Positions 14,855 through 23,045 of a DNA stretch of 38,662 nt are shown piece by piece (position 1 is the stretch's first letter; the number at the start of each line of letters is the position of its first letter). Under the pieces are notes generated by a model. The model did not search any database, was not told the DNA's origin, and saw nothing but the letters and a program-made list of their open reading frames with translations. A program made the translations under genes and the position numbers. Source of the stretch: Bordetella parapertussis (GTDB lineage: Bacteria; Pseudomonadota; Gammaproteobacteria; Burkholderiales; SG8-41). The stretch lies in contig CAMBCF010000042.1 of NCBI GenBank assembly GCA_945864585.1, positions 1-38,662 of the forward strand. The letters are read 5' to 3'.

Positions 14855-15277
14855 TCACAGGCACATCATGCGGAGCAGCTTGGCCGCCTTATTCAACCGC
14901 GTATCGAAGCAGGCAAACAATATCTGGGTTTGTGAAATACGCCCCGCTTCAAAAGCCGCTGCAAGTTGAATGCTGTCGTAGCCACGCAGGGCAAAAGTGT
15001 CGGCATATTCTCCCGCGCGTTCAACCAGCGGCTGGTCTATTTCCAGCACCACAAAACGCGGCCAGTCTGTGGTCAGTGCAGCCTTGGCTTGTTCGATTAC
15101 GGTAGCGTCTTCGGGTACTTCTCGTGCTCGTCTGGACAATGCAGCGTGCGCTTCCGCCCAGGCGATGCGGCACACTGCCACGGCTTCTGCTTCAAGCACA
15201 CGCGCTTTGAGCGCGTCGCTCTGCTGTTCTGCAATGTAGAGCTTTAACAGGGCGGAAGTGTCGCAGAATAAAATCAT
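14855..15277 (-). CDS. VapC-like PIN-domain toxin
   Basis: A 140-residue PIN-domain ribonuclease. The acidic active-site residues are visible in FCDTSALLKLY (Asp6), IAWAEAHAAL (Glu), LRGYDSIQLAAA (Asp) and ACFDTRLNKAA (Asp). This order is the complete catalytic set of type II toxins that cleave RNA. It overlaps the upstream antitoxin by 4 bases (ATGA), the classical coupling of toxin and antitoxin. Length is normal, with no sign of damage. Confidence 0.9.
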   Translation of the reverse strand: MILFCDTSALLKLYIAEQQSDALKARVLEAEAVAVCRIAWAEAHAALSRRAREVPEDATVIEQAKAALTTDWPRFVVLEIDQPLVERAGEYADTFALRGYDSIQLAAAFEAGRISQTQILFACFDTRLNKAAKLLRMMCL

Positions 15278-15537
15278 CCGCGATCATCCAGCACCATTTT
15301 GGAAACTGCCGTGCCTTTCTGTTGCAGTATCAGCGCAGCACCTTCAGGTTTGCCCCCTTGCCAAGATGCCATGCCTGCGGCCAGCAAGCGTGATGCCGCC
15401 GTTCCATCTGCTTTAGGAACACCCGCGAGACGCGCCACAATCTTGCGATGTGATGTCAACTCTATTAACTCACCCGATTGCGCCTGGCTGACGTATTGAG
15501 ATAAATGTGACTTAAATTCACGCATTGATACTTTCAT
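15274..15537 (-). CDS. Phd/YefM-type antitoxin
   Basis: An 87-residue antitoxin. The N-terminus (MKVSMREFKSHLSQYVSQAQ) is the Phd/YefM dimer and DNA-binding domain, followed by GELIELTSHRKIVARL; the less ordered C-terminus should bind the toxin. Its stop overlaps the toxin start. An AAGG site precedes ATG 15537. A dyad at 15547-15568 just upstream fits autoregulation. Confidence 0.9.
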   Translation of the reverse strand: MKVSMREFKSHLSQYVSQAQSGELIELTSHRKIVARLAGVPKADGTAASRLLAAGMASWQGGKPEGAALILQQKGTAVSKMVLDDRG

Positions 15538-15546
15538 ATTAGACCT

Positions 15547-15568
15547 TAATGTACTATATATAGCATTA
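15547..15568. promoter_or_regulatory. palindromic operator upstream of the Phd-PIN toxin-antitoxin operon
   Basis: A TAATG arm at the left and a CATTA arm at the right flank the perfect core CTATATATAG. It starts 10 bases upstream of the antitoxin start codon and overlaps TATA-like -10 sequence, as expected for a site where antitoxin or toxin-antitoxin complex represses its own promoter. Confidence 0.65.
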
Positions 15569-15673
15569 ATTATGACCTTTATTTTTTGAAAAAGCAAACG
15601 GAAAAATAAAAAGTGCGGGCGTGAAGATCGAATAACAGCACGTTGTTGTTAACGACAACGCCCGCGGCGGCGG

Positions 15674-16693
15674 CTAGGCAGCGATCCGATACACCCGGGC
15701 CGCGGTGTCGTGAAACAAGGCCGCGCGCTCGCTGGCCGCATAGCCTTTGGACAGCCGCTTGAACGCGTTGAACACGACGGTGTAGGAATACGACACCTTG
15801 TCGACCGGGAAATTGCTTTCAAACATGCAGCGTTGCGGGCCGAATTTTTCAATGCAGTAGTGCATCAACGGCGCCAGCGCGTCCGCCAGTGCTTCCGAGT
15901 CCATGGGCCTGGTACGTGTGTGCCAATCGAAGCCAAACCGGCGCTGCCCCACTCCGCCGAGTTTGAGCACGACGTTCGGACACGCCGCCACGGCCGCCAG
16001 TCCGCGCCGCCATTCGGCGAGCACCGTGTCGTCGCGGTTCGCGTAGGGGCCCACGCGTACCAGGCCGCCGATGTGATTCAGCACGATGGTGAGTTCCGGC
16101 ACCGCACGCGCCAGATCCGCCAATTCATCCAGCTGCGGATGGTAGAGCGAATTGTCGAGCGTCAAGCCCATCTTCGCCAGCACCCGCGCACCGGCGCGGA
16201 ATTGCGCGGTAGACATAACGCCCTGAATGTCGCGCTTCACCAATTCCGGGCTCGCATCCCAGCCGGCGGAATGCCGTATGCCGCGAAAGCGGCCGGGACT
16301 CGCCGCCCGCAACGCTTCCAGCACCGGGGCGACGCGATCGCCCAGCTTTAAATCTGCGTGACCGACAATGGCGGCGGCGATTTTCGTTGGACCGTGTTTT
16401 CCGCTCGCTGCTTCATGGGCAAGGCTATCGATGTGCTCGACTTCGCCCACCGGCCGCATCGCCTCCGGCCCATCGCTGCGATAAAACGCCTTGACCTCGA
16501 TGAACACGGTTGAGCGCACAGCATGTCCGCTCGCGCGGATGTCCGCGGCCAGGTCGGGCAACAAGTAGCGCTGGTAGGCCAGCGGTTCATGCCGCTGCGC
16601 CCAGATATGATGATGCGGGTCGCAGATGGGAAGCGCCGGCTCCAGCGCCGTTTCAGGCGTGAGTTGCAGCCAGGCAGGGTCTCCAATGGGCAT
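15674..16693 (-). CDS. amidohydrolase family 2 protein
   Basis: A 339-residue TIM-barrel metal-dependent hydrolase of the group that includes 2-pyrone-4,6-dicarboxylate lactonase and gamma-resorcylate-type decarboxylases. The metal motif is CDPHHHIW (residues 24-31), with further conserved pieces at FRGIRHSAGWDAS, TIVLNHIGG and MFESNFPVDK near 295. Such enzymes hydrolyse lactones or decarboxylate aromatic-acid intermediates, which fits the catabolic surroundings. It lies downstream of a decayed alpha/beta hydrolase and a Bug receptor on the same strand. The exact substrate is unknown. Confidence 0.88.
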   Translation of the reverse strand: MPIGDPAWLQLTPETALEPALPICDPHHHIWAQRHEPLAYQRYLLPDLAADIRASGHAVRSTVFIEVKAFYRSDGPEAMRPVGEVEHIDSLAHEAASGKHGPTKIAAAIVGHADLKLGDRVAPVLEALRAASPGRFRGIRHSAGWDASPELVKRDIQGVMSTAQFRAGARVLAKMGLTLDNSLYHPQLDELADLARAVPELTIVLNHIGGLVRVGPYANRDDTVLAEWRRGLAAVAACPNVVLKLGGVGQRRFGFDWHTRTRPMDSEALADALAPLMHYCIEKFGPQRCMFESNFPVDKVSYSYTVVFNAFKRLSKGYAASERAALFHDTAARVYRIAA

Positions 16694-16725
16694 GGGGTTA
16701 CTCTTTTGATGAACAGATCAATTTC

Positions 16726-16796
16726 GTAGCCCGGATGCAACGAAGTGAAATCCGGGAACCGCTGCCCCGGAATTCGCTACGCTACTTCCGGGCTAC
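16726..16796. repeat. 71-bp palindromic intergenic repeat
   Basis: GTAGCCCGGA at the left end and TCCGGGCTAC at the right end are perfect inverted copies, with further partial pairing inside (ATCCGGGAAC and GCCCCGGAAT). This GTAGCCCGGATG...CCGGGCTAC form is a common dispersed REP-like element in proteobacterial genomes. It could fold into a hairpin after the hydrolase pseudogene. Confidence 0.75.
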
Positions 16797-16848
16797 AAAA
16801 CCCTCTGCAAAAATCTGTGTCGAAGGTTTTGGCTGTTACACACCGCCC

Positions 16849-17393
16849 CTACTTATACAACCCCGGTACTCCCGCCAGCCATTTCTGAATGATGCCGGCA
16901 ACCACATCGCTGTTCCTGTCCATGGGGATCATGTGACTATTGCCGCGCACGCCTTCTTTCGGCAGGTCTATCACGGTGACAGCGCCGCCGCCCGCGCGCA
17001 TCTTGGCGAAATAGGCGAGGCCGTTTTCGCGGATGGTGGCCCAGCGTTTGTCGACGTCGAAATAGTCGCCGTAGATCGCCAGCACGGGGATGTTCTTCAG
17101 CGCACCCGCGGCACCGCACCGCGTTTCTGCTGCGGCAGAAAATACTGCGCATACATCTGTTCGACGAGATACACGCCGTTGGGGTCGATCTTGGTCAGCG
17201 GCCCGCCCGGCACGCGCGCCACTTCCATGACCGGCTGCCCGGCGATCGTCACTTCGCGCCCGCCGACGTGAAACGAACTCATGCCGCGCAGCGCGATGTC
17301 GCCGGCGCGTGCGTTCGCGCTGCTGGGGGCGATGAGTGTCATACCCAAGGTCATCGCCAGTGTGCCCGCCATATTGGCCCATCGATTACGCAT
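16849..17393 (-). pseudogene. exported alpha/beta hydrolase (esterase) with internal deletion
   Basis: From ATG 17393 (ribosome site GAGGAAAA) the product has a signal peptide, then GMSSFHVGGREVTIAG, PGGPLTKIDPNGVYLVEQMY and QYFLPQQKRG, the usual N-terminal third of a secreted alpha/beta hydrolase family. The frame breaks near 17105 and resumes in another frame with LKNIPVLAIYGDYFDVDKRW and GVRGNSHMIPMDRNSD, the C-terminal part with the acid and His of the triad. The roughly 130 residues between, including the nucleophile elbow, are gone. So the gene is dead by deletion, not by a single frameshift. Confidence 0.85.
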
Positions 17394-17493
17394 CGTTTTC
17401 CTCAAGCTCCGTTGTTTTCTCAATACGCTCAGCCCGCGAACGGCTATCCAGCGGCCAGCTGCTGCGGCCGAGCCATGAAATAGGCCGCGCGGT

Positions 17494-18453
17494 TCACTCC
17501 AGCGGCACGTTCGCTTCCTTAATCAGCTTGCGCCATTGCACGAGGTCGTTGCGGCTGATCGCCGCCAATTCTTCGGGCGTCGAGCCCTCGATGGCGTAAC
17601 CAAACGAAAGAAATTTCTCGCGCACGTCACCGCGACCGAGTGCGATGTTGATCTCCTTGTTGAGGCGGGCAACGATTTCCTTGGGGAGCTTCGCCGGTCC
17701 GAAGATGCCTGCCCAGTGCCGCACGGTCACCTGCGGGACACCGGCTTCGTCCATGGTGGGAACATCGGGCAGTTGTGGGGAACGATTTTTCAGCAGCACC
17801 GCCAGCGCACGCAACCTCCCTTCCTTGTGCAGCGCGATCGCCGTGCCGGAGCTGATGATGGAGGAATGCAAGCGTCCGGTGAGGATATCCGGCGTCATCG
17901 GTCCTTCTCCCTTGTACGGCACATGCAGCACCTCCAAGCCGGTGGCGCGCGCGAATTGGATGTACTGAAAGCCGGACAGGGCATTGGGAATGCCGCAATT
18001 CAGTTTGCCCGGATTGGCTTTGGCGTGGGCGATAAATTCGCTCAGCGTTTTCGCGGGGACGCCGGGGTGTATGTACAGGAATTGCGTGGCACGCCCCATC
18101 ATCGACAATGGCGTGAAATCCCGAGCCGGATCGTAGGCGGGCACCTTGCGCAGCGCCACCGCGGCCGTCATCGCGTTGACCGAACCGAAGAGCAGGGTAT
18201 GGCCATCCGGTGACGCGCGCATGGCAAGCTCCGCCGAGAGCGCGCCATCTGCCCCTGGACGGTTATCGACCACCACCGGCTGGCGCATTTGTTCGGACAG
18301 TGCGGAACCCAGAATACGGGTAGCGGGATCGGCTGAGCCGCCCGGAGGGAACCCGATGATAATGCGTATGGGCCTGCTGGGATATTGCGCGAGTGCCGCA
18401 CCAGCAGCCATGCAGATCGCGCATGCAAATACAAATGTCAGTCGTTTGCGCAT
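17494..18453 (-). CDS. Bug-type periplasmic substrate-binding protein
   Basis: A 319-residue receptor of the tripartite tricarboxylate (TctC/Bug) family. It has a signal peptide (ending AALAQ), then QYPSRPIRIIIGFPPGGSADPATR, VVDNRPGADG and AMRASPDGHTLLFGS, followed by the hinge region HVPYKGEGPM. These loops form the carboxylate-binding cleft. ATG 18453 begins the signal peptide; earlier starts are not needed. No TctA/TctB genes are near, as is common for Bug proteins, which outnumber the transporters. It probably shared an operon with the hydrolase pseudogene and the amidohydrolase. Confidence 0.93.
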   Translation of the reverse strand: MRKRLTFVFACAICMAAGAALAQYPSRPIRIIIGFPPGGSADPATRILGSALSEQMRQPVVVDNRPGADGALSAELAMRASPDGHTLLFGSVNAMTAAVALRKVPAYDPARDFTPLSMMGRATQFLYIHPGVPAKTLSEFIAHAKANPGKLNCGIPNALSGFQYIQFARATGLEVLHVPYKGEGPMTPDILTGRLHSSIISSGTAIALHKEGRLRALAVLLKNRSPQLPDVPTMDEAGVPQVTVRHWAGIFGPAKLPKEIVARLNKEINIALGRGDVREKFLSFGYAIEGSTPEELAAISRNDLVQWRKLIKEANVPLE

Positions 18454-18868
18454 CGCGTGTAGAGGATTTTCAAACACCACTTTTGACCAGCCGCCAATGT
18501 ATCTCCAATCGTCGCAGCCAGTCAACCGCAGCCTCCGAGCCGCGAACTTGTCCCTCGAATCCGGCGCAACGAGATCGCCGCAAGTAATTCACATGTAAAA
18601 GCTTCGACCCGACCTGGCGTGCGCGGTTGGTTTTAATCCGGGGTTTGGGCGTGACACGAATAATGCTGCGAGAATCGCACACTTGACTCGGGGCGGCTAA
18701 TGGGTGACACCTTACACTATCCACCGCAACGAAATCGTGGTACTACCTGAGGCAGGAGCCGTATGCGGCAATTCTGCCAGTACGGATCTGTGCGGGGGGC
18801 GACGGGTAAGCGTCGTCCCTACCGCGACATCTATACCCTTGGAACTGAGGAAATGAAGAGAGGAATTC
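18454..18868. other. 415-bp divergent intergenic region
   Basis: This gap separates a minus-strand Bug operon from a plus-strand hydrolase and should hold both promoters. A TTGACT hexamer at about 18682 is present, but no -10 sits at proper spacing. I see no gene, repeat or RNA in it. Confidence 0.4.
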
Positions 18869-19660
18869 ATGAAAATCAAAGTCAACGGCGTTAATCTCAA
18901 CTACCGCGTCGACGGGCCGCAGAACGCTCCCTGGGTCACCATGAGCAACTCACTCGCCACCACCCACCAGATGTGGGACCCGCAGATGGAGGCGTTAACA
19001 AAGGGCTACCGCGTCCTGCGCTACGACAAGCGCGGGCACGGGGAAACCGAAGCCACGCCGGGCCCGTACTCCTTTGAGCTGCTGGCCGACGACGTGTTCG
19101 CGCTGCTCGACGCACTGAAAATCTCGCAGACGCATTTCGTCGGGCTTTCCATGGGCGGCATGACCGGCATGACCATGGCTCTCAAAAAACCGGGCGTGTT
19201 GCGCTCCCTCGTGCTGTGCGACACCGCCAGCCAGGATCCCCTTGGCGACCCGAAGCTGTGGCAGCAGCGCATCGACGCCGTCAACGCGGGCGGCAGCATG
19301 GAGCCGATGGTGGAGATGACGGTTGCGCGTTTCCTGACCGCCGACACGATAATGAGCAAGCCGGAAGTGGCCGACGCCGTCCGCCAAATGGTTCGCGCGA
19401 CCAGCATCGTGGGCTATATCGGGTGCTGTCAGGCGCTCTCCAAGCTCGCGCTGACCGAGCGGATCTCTGCGATAACCCTGCCGACCATGGTCGTCGTCGG
19501 CGCGGAGGACCTGGCCACCGACGTGGGCAAGGCCAAGGTCATACATGAGCGTATCGCCGGTTCCGAGCTGGTGATCATCGAGCGGGCGGCGCATCTGTCG
19601 AACATCGACCAGCCGGCCGCATTCAGCGCGGCCGTCCTGGGATTCCTGGCCCGGCACTGA
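18869..19660 (+). CDS. alpha/beta hydrolase, 3-oxoadipate enol-lactonase-like
   Basis: A 263-residue cytoplasmic alpha/beta hydrolase. The triad is visible: Ser94 in GLSMGG, Asp214 in GAEDLAT, His242 in AAHLSN. The start (VNGVNLNYRVDG, SNSLATTHQMWDPQ, RYDKRGHGET) closely follows PcaD, which opens 3-oxoadipate enol-lactone in the beta-ketoadipate pathway. Related carboxylesterases share the fold, and the other pca genes are absent, so the symbol is withheld. A GAGAGGAATT site precedes ATG. It is followed by a small inverted-repeat element. Confidence 0.85.
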   Translation: MKIKVNGVNLNYRVDGPQNAPWVTMSNSLATTHQMWDPQMEALTKGYRVLRYDKRGHGETEATPGPYSFELLADDVFALLDALKISQTHFVGLSMGGMTGMTMALKKPGVLRSLVLCDTASQDPLGDPKLWQQRIDAVNAGGSMEPMVEMTVARFLTADTIMSKPEVADAVRQMVRATSIVGYIGCCQALSKLALTERISAITLPTMVVVGAEDLATDVGKAKVIHERIAGSELVIIERAAHLSNIDQPAAFSAAVLGFLARH

Positions 19661-19696
19661 ACTGTCTATCTATGCATAACGAACGGCACCGGAGTT

Positions 19697-19827
19697 CAAT
19701 GGCACTATCTTAAGCTGGAGCGTATCTAGGAAAACAACCACTCCGTCATTCTGGCTTTCGCCAGAATGACGGGTTGGAATTTTTGCGCCTTTCTATCCAT
19801 AGCCAATACCTTAAGATAGTGCCATTG
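19697..19827. mobile_element. 131-bp MITE-like element with 18-bp perfect terminal inverted repeats
   Basis: CAATGGCACTATCTTAAG at 19697-19714 is matched by its exact reverse complement at 19810-19827. Inside lies a second perfect hairpin, CCGTCATTCTGGC (19743-19755), loop TTTC, GCCAGAATGACGG (19760-19772), itself a widespread proteobacterial repeat type. No coding capacity. Size, long perfect ends and lack of genes fit a miniature inverted-repeat element; no clear target duplication is seen. It sits just before a truncated hupE copy. Confidence 0.7.
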
Positions 19828-19865
19828 ATCGCTGACTGGTAAAAAATGGTGTGTAAAATTCCTGA

Positions 19866-20108
19866 TTCGCCGTGAGCGGCGCGGTGCATGGCTACGCGTA
19901 TGGCGAGGCCATTGTCGGCGCGGAATCCACGCCGTTGCTTGCCTATCTGTGCGGATTCACACTGGTGCAATTTGCCATCGCGCTGTGCGGCTATGCTGTC
20001 GCGCATTACATCGCGACGAAGAAACCGGCGTTTGAATTGCTCAAAGCCGCTGGTGCCGCGCTGGGTGCGGTTGGCACTGGATTTCTGCTGTTCACGCTCG
20101 CCGCTTAA
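19866..20108 (+). pseudogene. truncated second copy of hupE (C-terminal fragment)
   Basis: The frame encodes SGAVHGYAYGEAIVGAESTP, then GFTLVQFAIALCGYAV and KKPAFELLKAAG, aligning across its full length with the C-terminal third of the HupE protein at 870-1499 (SGVAHGYAYGETIVGAEATP and so on). An in-frame stop lies just before position 19866, and the first two thirds, with the signal peptide and the GFDHLLF motif, are absent. It is a decayed paralogue or a duplicated end. Confidence 0.88.
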
Positions 20109-20155
20109 TCCACCGCTTAGCGTTTCGCAAGGCATGACGCCAGCGTACCGCGCAG

Positions 20156-20161
20156 TATAAT
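20156..20161 (+). promoter_or_regulatory. consensus -10 box upstream of the ThDP enzyme
   Basis: A perfect TATAAT lies 80 bases before the start of the ThDP-dependent enzyme gene. The matching -35 region is poor (CATGAC at 17-base spacing), so strength would depend on an activator or on an extended -10. Confidence 0.4.
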
Positions 20162-20240
20162 CCGCGACTGCAACCGCGTTTATCACCAACCAGCCTTACA
20201 GAGATAATTATCCTTAAAAATTCCTATTCCTGGTGCCAAC

Positions 20241-21986
20241 ATGCAGCAGCCCACCCGCCAAACCAGCAACGAAACGGAATTCTCCACTGCGTATTACTTT
20301 CTCGAAGGCCTCAACGAGATCGGGATCGAGTATCTGTTTTGTAATTTCGGTACCGACCACGCGCCGATCATTGAGGAAATGGCGCACAAGAAGAATCTCG
20401 GCGAGAAGCTGCCGAAGGTCATCCGTTGCCCGCATGAGAACACCGCTGCCCACATGGCGGGCGGCTTCGCTTTTATGACCGGGCGCGGCCAGGGTGTGCT
20501 GGTGCATGTCGACGTCGGCACGGCGAATTCCTCCAACGCGATGCACAATCTTTTCCGCACGCGGCTGCCGGTGCTGCTGATGGCGGGCAAGGCGCCCTAC
20601 AGTACTGGCAACGAACTGGTCGGCTCGCGCGACACTTATGTGCATTTCGTGCAGGAACCCTTCGACCAGGCGAGCCTGGTGCGCCCCTATCTGAAATGGG
20701 AATGGACACTGCCTTCGGGCGTCGTGGTGAAGGAGGCGCTGCGGCGCGCGCATTCCATTATGCAGAGCGAGCCTGCCGGTCCGGTGTATCTGATGATGCA
20801 GCGCGAGACGCTTACACAGCATTGGAGACCCGACCAAGTGCGTCATTTCGCCGCCGACCAGTACGGATCGACGCAGGGCGGCCAGGCTGATCCGAAACTC
20901 GTCGGCGCGCTCGCGGAGCGCATCATCAATGCCGACTACCCGATCCTGATCACAGCCTACGCGGGGCGCAGCCCGCGCGCGGTGCAGGCGATCGCGCAAC
21001 TGTCCGAACTCGCCGGCATTGCCGTCATCGAGTCGAACGCCAGCAGCAATATCCCGAATACGCTGCCATGCTTCGTCGGCTATATGCTGGACAGGCAACT
21101 GCCGAAAGCCGACCTGGGGATCCTCGTCGATATCGACGTTCCGTGGTTTCCGACGGACGCGCAGCCGAAGGCCAATTCGTTCTGGGCGCATATCGACATC
21201 GACATACTCAAGGCGGCGTCGCCGATGTGGACGTTTCCGGGCAATCTGCGCATGCAGGGCGACAGTGGTCATATCCTCACGCAGCTTATCGAAGAGATCA
21301 ACAGGAAAGCCACTCCGTCATTCAGGCACAAGGCTGCCGCCCGCGTTGCGCAACTCAAAGCGGAGCACGCCGCGTTCATCGAGCGCGCCGCCAAGCTCCG
21401 CGCAGACAAGGGCCGGCAGAACGAAATCAATCCGCACTTTCTGTTGGCCGAGCTCAACAAGGTGCTCGATGCGAACGACGTCGTCTTCAACGAGGGAATC
21501 CGCAATGCCGGTGCGGTCGCGCTGCAGATCACGCGTCCGGCTGCCAATACCATGATGCGCTCGGCGGGCGGAGGACTCGGTTGGTCCGGTGGATTCGCGC
21601 TCGGCGCAAAACTCGCGGCGCCGGAGCGCATGATGGTGCAGGTGGTGGGCGACGGCGGTTTCTATTTCGGCAATCCGAGCTCGGTGTTTTCCGCCTCCCA
21701 GCAGCACCAGCTTCCGATCCTCATAATTGTGCTGGACAATTCGGGCTGGGGCGCGGTGAAGGCGTCGACGCAACGTGTATTCCCAAATGGCGAAGCAGTC
21801 GCCTTAAACGAATTTGAGTCGAACCTGCTGCCCGACGCGGACTTCAGCAAAATCGCCGAGGCGTTCGGCGCCTATGGTGAAAAGGTCAGCGATCCGGATG
21901 AGGCTACCGCGGCGCTTGCCCGCTGCGTAAAGGCCGTGCGCGGCGGGCGAACGGCAATCCTGCATGCACGGGTGACCCCGATATAG
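20241..21986 (+). CDS. thiamine diphosphate-dependent enzyme (acetolactate synthase/benzoylformate decarboxylase-like)
   Basis: A 581-residue ThDP enzyme with the three usual domains. The activating Glu66 is in PHENTAAHMAGGFAF. The middle domain spans about 200-345 and the cofactor domain 380-581. GDGGFYFGN (470-478) with LDN (residue 500) forms the metal/ThDP motif, the second residue pair being DN. Family members decarboxylate or carboligate 2-keto acids. The substrate loops do not match a named enzyme that I recognise, so it is left as ThDP-requiring enzyme. It stands alone on the plus strand in the catabolic region, between a hupE fragment and a dehydrogenase remnant. Confidence 0.9.
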   Translation: MQQPTRQTSNETEFSTAYYFLEGLNEIGIEYLFCNFGTDHAPIIEEMAHKKNLGEKLPKVIRCPHENTAAHMAGGFAFMTGRGQGVLVHVDVGTANSSNAMHNLFRTRLPVLLMAGKAPYSTGNELVGSRDTYVHFVQEPFDQASLVRPYLKWEWTLPSGVVVKEALRRAHSIMQSEPAGPVYLMMQRETLTQHWRPDQVRHFAADQYGSTQGGQADPKLVGALAERIINADYPILITAYAGRSPRAVQAIAQLSELAGIAVIESNASSNIPNTLPCFVGYMLDRQLPKADLGILVDIDVPWFPTDAQPKANSFWAHIDIDILKAASPMWTFPGNLRMQGDSGHILTQLIEEINRKATPSFRHKAAARVAQLKAEHAAFIERAAKLRADKGRQNEINPHFLLAELNKVLDANDVVFNEGIRNAGAVALQITRPAANTMMRSAGGGLGWSGGFALGAKLAAPERMMVQVVGDGGFYFGNPSSVFSASQQHQLPILIIVLDNSGWGAVKASTQRVFPNGEAVALNEFESNLLPDADFSKIAEAFGAYGEKVSDPDEATAALARCVKAVRGGRTAILHARVTPI

Positions 21987-22023
21987 TAGTGCGGGCGCTT
22001 TTTCGTCCCGCGACTTACTGATC

Positions 22024-22126
22024 GGCGGGGGGCAAGTCTGGCGTCACCACCTGATCCGCACCAGCCGTGGTGGTGTGGACCCAGCGCAATCGCCCCTCAG
22101 GCTTCAACACCTGAGGGTAACTTCAA
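22024..22126 (-). pseudogene. remnant of a D-2-hydroxyacid dehydrogenase paralogue (middle piece)
   Basis: This stretch is closely similar at DNA level to 13058-13157 inside the intact dehydrogenase, including the 20-base run CCCAGCGCAATCGCCCCTCA. It corresponds to about residues 60-95. Nothing on its downstream side continues the gene. Its matching N-terminal piece lies at 23429-23493, so the copy was broken and separated. Confidence 0.85.
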
Positions 22127-22148
22127 CCCTTTTGACCACGTCGGGCTT

Positions 22149-22229
22149 GGCGAAAATTCACGCGATTGACGGTTCACCCGTCGCGGGATAGATTGCTGAC
22201 TGGTGAAAAATGGTGTTTAAATTTCCTAT
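22149..22229. repeat. leader-type dispersed repeat (diverged copies at 19830-19865 and 25819-25889)
   Basis: GATTGCTGACTGGTGAAAAA at 22191-22210 and following bases resemble 19830-19865 (CGCTGACTGGTAAAAAATGG). The preceding part, around AAAATTCACG and CGCGGGATAGATTGC, resembles 25825-25865 (AAAATTCACA and CGCGGATAGATTGC). In each case an ATGGTGT sequence follows. The copies lie upstream of a hupE fragment, an orphan lipoprotein gene and a Bug gene. Confidence 0.55.
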
Positions 22230-22584
22230 ATCCAAGAAAGTCGTGCAATTGAGAAATGCCCTAGCGCTAATAATCTTGTTAGTTGTGTCTGGCTGCGACA
22301 GTGTTACGACCGATTATCTTAGTTGCCGCGACCCCACTTCGACGAATCGCCCACCATTATCAGTAGTAGTCAACAGGTACACGAAGACCATATCGGTTGA
22401 GCAGGTCGCGATTAGGAATATAGTTTTTACGGATACGCGTATTTCTTTCGAGTTTGACGCCCGTGATGTTCCGAATAGTCCTGAAAATTGGAAGAGAATG
22501 ACTTTAGATCGCGTGACGGGTGTGCTGAAACGGGATGACGATCAGTATGGCTTCATATGTGAAAAGACAAGTCGAAGGTTATAA
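22210..22584 (+). CDS. orphan lipoprotein-like protein
   Basis: A 124-residue product with a short basic start (MVFKFPISKKVVQLRN), a hydrophobic helix and a lipobox-like LVVSGC, so probably a lipoprotein. The mature part is about 95 residues with four or five strand-like segments (SVVVNRYTKTISVEQVAIRN, FTDTRISFEFDARD) and two further cysteines. I do not recognise the family. Base use is more AT-rich than its neighbours, and it lies within the segment that splits the broken dehydrogenase copy, both hinting at recent arrival. The ribosome site is poor; the start falls in a dispersed repeat. Confidence 0.55.
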   Translation: MVFKFPISKKVVQLRNALALIILLVVSGCDSVTTDYLSCRDPTSTNRPPLSVVVNRYTKTISVEQVAIRNIVFTDTRISFEFDARDVPNSPENWKRMTLDRVTGVLKRDDDQYGFICEKTSRRL

Positions 22585-22634
22585 CGTAGAGATCAATTGC
22601 AAAAAATTACAAAGTACCGAAAGAGGGGTTGCAA

Positions 22635-23045
22635 ATGGCAGTAGAAGCACTGGAACAGCGAGTGACGGCACTTGAGGAGAAACTCGATCGGGCACAAGAG
22701 CGGATCGAATCGCTTGCGATGTTAATTACCAGGTATGGATTCGCGGACCCACGTTTCGTCGATCCGGCGCTTTCTGTCCTCGACCGATTGGAAACTCTGG
22801 AGCAGAAAATAAGTAACTTCGATGACCTGCGCAATCGAATGAATCATCGATCCAATATACCGCGTATAGGGCTTGGTGCCGGGGGTGCTGAGGCGCCGTC
22901 CGAACAAGCCTTGCAGTTTGTAGCCACATCCAGTACCGCTGCTATTGAAGCCGACACGCCGTATCTCGAAGGTTTATTCGCTTGGCTTGCAGATGCACTT
23001 CGCGGTTTACTTGAGCAAGGAACGATCTTTGCTGCCCATCCGTAA
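22635..23045 (+). CDS. coiled-coil protein of unknown function
   Basis: A 136-residue cytoplasmic protein. Residues 1-30 form a heptad coiled coil (VEALEQRVTALEEKLDRAQE), with a second around LDRLETLEQKISNFDDLRNR. A Gly/Ala-rich linker follows and an amphipathic C-terminus (LEGLFAWLADALRGLLEQG). No catalytic motif is seen and the family is not recognised. ATG 22635 has AGAGGGG 7 bases upstream. It follows the orphan lipoprotein gene by 50 bases in the same inserted-looking segment. Confidence 0.6.
   Translation: MAVEALEQRVTALEEKLDRAQERIESLAMLITRYGFADPRFVDPALSVLDRLETLEQKISNFDDLRNRMNHRSNIPRIGLGAGGAEAPSEQALQFVATSSTAAIEADTPYLEGLFAWLADALRGLLEQGTIFAAHP

Noticed and set aside
20214..21272. Minus-strand open frame (352 codons) opposite the ThDP enzyme
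   Set aside because: Shadow of a conserved gene, dominated by Arg and His, no recognisable domain.
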